Shown: positions 60,438-64,000 of the stretch, piece by piece
How positions within the stretch are numbered: position 1 is the stretch's first letter
Layout: every line of letters starts with the position of its first letter
Source: Phycisphaeraceae bacterium
Lineage (GTDB): Bacteria; Planctomycetota; Phycisphaerae; Phycisphaerales; UBA1924
NCBI GenBank assembly: GCA_020639195.1
Contig: JACKHB010000006.1
Span: 62,001-126,000 of the forward strand
Reading direction: 5' to 3'
Length of the DNA: 64,000 nt
Position numbers and translations under genes: made by a program
The notes under the pieces: model-generated
Databases searched by the model: none
Seen by the model: the letters and a program-made list of their open reading frames with translations, nothing else
What the model was told of the DNA's origin: nothing

Positions 60438-62819
60438 ATGGTTCGTCTCGGCGTTGTGTTGAGTGTGCTGGGCGCGAGTTCGTGCTTGACGAGGGCGGCG
60501 CCGCCGGACGTGACGCTCGAACTGATCATGCGCGACCCGGAGTGGGTCGCGCGGTCGCCCGAGGGCGCCCGATGGGACCTTGCCGGTCGGCACATCTACT
60601 TCTCCCGCACGCGCGCGGGGAGCGACCTCCGGGATCAGTTCGAGGTGGATCTGGCGGGCGAGATTCGAGAGGTGCCGCTGGATGAGTGGTATCGCCTGGA
60701 TCCGTTCCGCGTAGAAGCCTCACCCGATGGCTCGATGCTCGCGTGGGCCGATCACGGGGACCTCTTCCTGCGCCGCGAGCGCGGTGAGATCGTGCAGCTG
60801 ACGCGGACCAGCGAGTCGGAATCCTCGCCGGGGTTTCTGACCGATGGGCGTCTGGTGTTCCGCCGGGGCGGCGCCACAATTGTCCGCGATCTTCTCACCG
60901 GTGTGGAGGTCGAGCCGTTTCGCGTGCTGGCCGAGGACGAGCCCAAGGAGCGGGCCGCGCGCAGCGACGGGTACATCGACGACCAGCAGGAGCGGCTGTT
61001 TGAGTACTTTGACGCGCAGCGAGAGCGGCGCGATGCGCAGCGGGACCGATCGCGCGAGGCGAACGACGCCGATCCCACGCGCGGACCCGAGCCGTTTTAC
61101 CTCGGACGCGAGATGGAGATCGCGGAGGCATCGCTGTCGCCGGATGGGGCGATGGTGGCGGTGCGGCTGAGAGAGCGCTCCGGACAGACCAAGCAGGACA
61201 CGATGCCGCAGTACGTGACGGACTCGGGGTATGTCGAGACGCGATCGGTGCGCCCGAAGATCGGCGTGGCGGACGATCGGGCCGAGCGGCTCGTTCTGCT
61301 GGATCTGGAGACCAGAGAGCGGCACGACATTGATCTGTCCACGCTGCCGGGGATCGGCGACGACGTGTTCGCAGTGGTACGAGAGGAGAACGCCGCGGCG
61401 GGCAGAGAAACACCGGCGTTCAAGGAGGGCCCTCGGCCGGTTCGGATCCGCTCGCCCCTGTGGAGGTTTGATGGGAAGCGGCTCGCGATCGACGTGTACA
61501 GCAACGACCGCAAGGACCGGTGGATCGCGCTGGTGGATCTCGAGGATGGCGCGCTGGAGACGGTCCTGCACGAGCGGAATGCGGCGTGGATCAACTGGCA
61601 GATGACCGATGTGGAGTGGCTGCCCCAGGGCGGGACGTTGTGGTTTACGAGCGAACAGGCGGGCTGGAACAACCTGTACCTGTTCGATCCGGCGTCGGGC
61701 CGGACGGTCAACGCGACGCCGGGGAACTCTGAGGTATCGCAGGTCGCTTCGACGCTCGACGGCGGGTTTCTGTACTTCCTTTCCAATGCGGAGAACCCGG
61801 GGCGATACGACGTGTACCGCGTCGCGACGCGTGATCCGGAGATGGAGCGGATTACTGCGCTGGGGGGCGTCGAGTCGTTCCGCCTCACCCGGGATGGAGA
61901 GAGGCTGCTGATGATGGCCTCATCGCCTGTGCGTCCGCCGGAGATCTTCTGGCAGGACGCCGAGCCGGGGGCGAAGGCGGTCCGGCTGACCGAGACCGTG
62001 AGTGAGGAGTTCGCTTCGATTGACTGGACCGAGCCGGAGTTCATCGACGTGCTGTCGCTGCACGCGCCGTCGCCGATCCACTCGAGGTTGTATCGGCCTG
62101 CGGAGGGGGCGCCCGGCGCGGGGCCCGACGGGCGGCCGGCGGTGGTGTTCGTCCACGGGGCGGGGTACCTGCAGAACTCGGACGAGCGCTGGTCGTACTA
62201 CTTCCGCGAGATGATGTTCCACACGCTGCTGACGCGGCGGGGATACGTTGTGCTGGACATGGACTACCGAGCCAGCGCCGGGTACGGACGCGACTGGCGG
62301 ACGGCCATCTACCGCCGGATGGGCACGCCGGAACTGGAGGACCTCTCCGACGGCGTGCGGTACCTGACGATGTTCGAGGGAGTAGACCCGGAACGCATCG
62401 GCGTGTACGGCGGGTCGTACGGCGGGTTCATGACGCTGATGGCCCTGTTCAACGCGCCGGATCTCTTCGCGTGCGGGGCGTCGCTTCGACCGGTGACCGA
62501 TTGGGCGCACTACAACGACGGGTACACGAGGAACATCCTGAACACGCCGGGCCTCGATCCCCTGGCGTTCGAGCGGTCGAGCCCGATCGAGTTCGCGGCG
62601 GGGCTCAAGCATCCGCTGCTGATCTGTCACGGGATGCAGGACGACAACGTGCTGTATCAGGACACGGTGCGCCTGGCGCAGCGGCTGATCGAACTCAAGA
62701 AGACGGGGTGGGTGGTGGCGTCGTACCCGATGGAGGCGCACGGGTTCAGCGAGCCGACGGCGTGGCTGGATGAGTACCGGAGGATCCTGGCGCTGTTCGA
62801 GGAGCATCTGGAGCCATGA
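60438..62819 (+). CDS. S9 family peptidase (DPP IV/acylaminoacyl type), exported
   Basis: A 793-residue peptidase with a short N-terminal hydrophobic stretch (MVRLGVVLSVLGASSCLTRA) that could be a lipoprotein signal (Cys16). A beta-propeller (about 30-520) is followed by an alpha/beta hydrolase with GVYGGSYGGFMT (Ser660), CHGMQDDNVLYQD (Asp735/736) and MEAHGF (His768). It is the second S9 peptidase in the window, separate from the M14-S9 fusion. AAGGGAG upstream of the ATG. Confidence 0.9.
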   Translation: MVRLGVVLSVLGASSCLTRAAPPDVTLELIMRDPEWVARSPEGARWDLAGRHIYFSRTRAGSDLRDQFEVDLAGEIREVPLDEWYRLDPFRVEASPDGSMLAWADHGDLFLRRERGEIVQLTRTSESESSPGFLTDGRLVFRRGGATIVRDLLTGVEVEPFRVLAEDEPKERAARSDGYIDDQQERLFEYFDAQRERRDAQRDRSREANDADPTRGPEPFYLGREMEIAEASLSPDGAMVAVRLRERSGQTKQDTMPQYVTDSGYVETRSVRPKIGVADDRAERLVLLDLETRERHDIDLSTLPGIGDDVFAVVREENAAAGRETPAFKEGPRPVRIRSPLWRFDGKRLAIDVYSNDRKDRWIALVDLEDGALETVLHERNAAWINWQMTDVEWLPQGGTLWFTSEQAGWNNLYLFDPASGRTVNATPGNSEVSQVASTLDGGFLYFLSNAENPGRYDVYRVATRDPEMERITALGGVESFRLTRDGERLLMMASSPVRPPEIFWQDAEPGAKAVRLTETVSEEFASIDWTEPEFIDVLSLHAPSPIHSRLYRPAEGAPGAGPDGRPAVVFVHGAGYLQNSDERWSYYFREMMFHTLLTRRGYVVLDMDYRASAGYGRDWRTAIYRRMGTPELEDLSDGVRYLTMFEGVDPERIGVYGGSYGGFMTLMALFNAPDLFACGASLRPVTDWAHYNDGYTRNILNTPGLDPLAFERSSPIEFAAGLKHPLLICHGMQDDNVLYQDTVRLAQRLIELKKTGWVVASYPMEAHGFSEPTAWLDEYRRILALFEEHLEP

Positions 62820-62965
62820 GCGCGGGTCGGGCATCGGGACGTCGGGAGTCTGCTTGCGACCACAGCCGTTCACCGGCGTGACCTCATCGCGGAGCCTGGC
62901 GATCGAGTTCGGGGCGCTTTGCCGGGCCGGGGAGTTGGGGCCGGCGCTCGCGTTCGGCAATCGGG

Positions 62966-62971
62966 TAGGAT
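62966..62971 (+). promoter_or_regulatory. TAGGAT -10-like box upstream of the lipoprotein gene
   Basis: TAGGAT lies 57 nt before the ATG at 63029 and 12 nt before another in-frame ATG at 62984. It suggests that transcription begins near 62978. Weak support alone. Confidence 0.25.
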
Positions 62972-63028
62972 GCTCCGGTTCGAATGGCGCTGGCGATTGA
63001 CACTTCTTTCGAACGCGCGGGGGGACAC

Positions 63029-63772
63029 ATGGCGACGCGAGGCGGGATCGTGCGAGCCGGTGCGATAGCGTTGATCGGGCTTTCGGCCGGCTGTTGCTGC
63101 CAGGACAAGCAGAAGACCTCGGCGACGGAGGGCCACGCGGCCAGCGCTCCGTTGGACGCATGGGACATCGCGATCCCGACGCCGCTCAAGGACGGCGTTC
63201 GCTTCTCGGCGCGGATCACGCATCCGTATCTCCCGCTGTCGGACATGGGCTACGCCGAGCTGCTGGCCAGCGATGAGCGGGTGGTCCGCGAGGTGCAGCC
63301 CGAGACGCGGGTGGTCGGCGGGGTCGAGTGCCTGGTGATGGCTGAGAAGGAGTTCGAGGGCGGCGACCTCAAGGAAATCTCGTACAACTTCTTCGCGCAG
63401 GATGAGCACGGCAACGTGTTCTACTTCGGCGAGGACGTGGACGACTACGAGGACGGTGAGATCGTCGGGCACGGCGGCGCGTGGCTGGTGGGGCGCAACG
63501 CGACCGAGCCGTGCCTGTTCCTGCCGGGCGATCTCGCGGCGGGCGTGCGGTTCAAGCCGGAGAACTCGCCGCCGGATGCGGAGGAATGGGCCGAGATCGA
63601 GGGTTCGGGCGGGGCGATGACGCTCGGCGGAAGGCGCTACGGCGACGTGCTCGTGGTGCGGGAGACCACGATCCGCGGCCGGTGGCAGGAGCGAAAGTAC
63701 TACGCCAGGGGCGTCGGGCTCATCAGCGAGAACCGGGAGTTGAATCTGGCCAGCGCCGGCGAAGCGCCGTAG
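63029..63772 (+). CDS. Predicted lipoprotein, function unknown
   Basis: A 247-residue exported lipoprotein. The N-terminus GAIALIGLSAGCCCQD has a lipobox LSAGC. The body is acidic and beta-rich (EISYNFFAQDEHGNVFYFGE, followed by DVDDYEDG), with no known family to me; it may be a cell-envelope or quality-control protein. GGGGGG site 4 nt before the ATG. An ATG at 62984 would add 15 residues. Confidence 0.7.
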   Translation: MATRGGIVRAGAIALIGLSAGCCCQDKQKTSATEGHAASAPLDAWDIAIPTPLKDGVRFSARITHPYLPLSDMGYAELLASDERVVREVQPETRVVGGVECLVMAEKEFEGGDLKEISYNFFAQDEHGNVFYFGEDVDDYEDGEIVGHGGAWLVGRNATEPCLFLPGDLAAGVRFKPENSPPDAEEWAEIEGSGGAMTLGGRRYGDVLVVRETTIRGRWQERKYYARGVGLISENRELNLASAGEAP

Positions 63773-63799
63773 CGAGGTCGGACGACCGCGGGCGGTTCA

Positions 63800-64000
63800 T
63801 CAGCGATTGCGGTAGATCGTGTGGCAGTCTGTGCATGACGCGGCGACCCGTTGCCAACGGGCTTCGAGGCGATCGGATGGAGCGCCGGCGACGATGTCCT
63901 GCTCCAGTGCGCTGGCGGCGGCGATCGCATGGGCCAGCCGTGTCATGAAGTCATCGCCTCTGGCGATGGCGTTGGGGTCTTCGGCGCTCAGGCGCATGTC
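63800..64000 (-). CDS. C-type cytochrome, C-terminal fragment cut by the window edge
   Basis: The last 66 residues of a minus-strand protein. They end RVAASCTDCHTIYRNR, a CxxCH heme site near the C-terminus with helices before it (LAHAIAAASALEQDI), as in cytochrome c'-type four-helix proteins. The N-terminus lies beyond the window. Probably periplasmic electron transfer or gas binding. Confidence 0.7.
   Translation of the reverse strand, partial: DMRLSAEDPNAIARGDDFMTRLAHAIAAASALEQDIVAGAPSDRLEARWQRVAASCTDCHTIYRNR

Noticed and set aside
1..64000. CRISPR array, IS element or prophage
   Set aside because: No spaced direct repeats, transposase or phage genes were seen; the only paired repeat is at 52050-52184.

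Overview
High-GC chromosomal DNA, probably from a planctomycete of the Phycisphaerae type. This is an inference from gene content: a Tat-exported DUF1501 protein paired with a PSD1 (DUF1549/DUF1553) cytochrome, two secreted proteins with PEP-CTERM-like tails, an envelope sulfotransferase, a DUF2961 hydrolase, LPS-type sugar genes (gmhA, kdsB, rml) and the futalosine menaquinone gene mqnD. There is no CRISPR array, prophage or insertion sequence. The window reads as ordinary core and accessory chromosome, with genes packed on both strands.

Layout. 0-2.8 kb: start of ahcY, an ArsR-methyltransferase fusion regulator with an operator-like inverted repeat at its start, a TPR lipoprotein and two small proteins. 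2.8-8.3 kb: asnB facing a minus-strand run PilZ-like, panC, gcvT, cysteine desulfurase. 8.5-15.3 kb: an unknown protein, ribH-nusB-ftsY, a UbiA prenyltransferase, a heavy-metal P-type ATPase, gmhA, tRNA-Tyr and smpB. 15.3-19.6 kb: dTDP-rhamnose operon rmlA-rmlC-rmlD, sulfotransferase, rmlB. 19.8-24.3 kb: a PEP-CTERM-like protein with a clear terminator, and a 1281-residue secreted fusion of an M14 carboxypeptidase and an S9 peptidase. 24.5-32.7 kb: a carbohydrate locus (DUF2961/GH172, GH2, two ABC permeases, solute-binding protein) and a glycosyltransferase. 32.7-36.4 kb: a FolD with all three classical catalytic residues changed, ligA and a CYTH protein. 36.5-46.8 kb: DUF1501/PSD1 pair, RMD1-like and DUF5698 membrane proteins, secreted metallophosphoesterase and sialate O-acetylesterase. 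46.8-51.2 kb: polyamine locus with a deoxyhypusine-synthase-like protein divergent from speA-speB-ridA. 51.2-64 kb: DUF1579 protein, a GC-palindrome intergenic region, a possibly frameshifted gene, a conserved membrane protein, kbl, mqnD, kdsB, a TPR protein, def-fmt, an HExxH protein, a second S9 peptidase, a lipoprotein and the end of a c-type cytochrome.

How genes work together. RmlA/C/D/B make dTDP-rhamnose, and KdsB and GmhA supply KDO and heptose precursors for surface glycans that the sulfotransferase may decorate. SpeA and SpeB turn arginine into agmatine and putrescine, and the DHS-like enzyme may extend putrescine. Def and Fmt handle formyl-methionine; RibH, NusB and FtsY form one housekeeping operon. 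The two S9 peptidases, the M14 domain, the GH2/DUF2961 hydrolases and the SGNH esterase fit a polymer-degrading lifestyle.

The most interesting signals are the M14-S9 fusion, the FolD with residues 54, 98 and 121 replaced, a recurrent TANNNT box 5-7 nt before start codons that suggests widespread leaderless transcription, the operator-like repeat at the ArsR-methyltransferase gene, and the DHS-like/SpeA/SpeB cluster.
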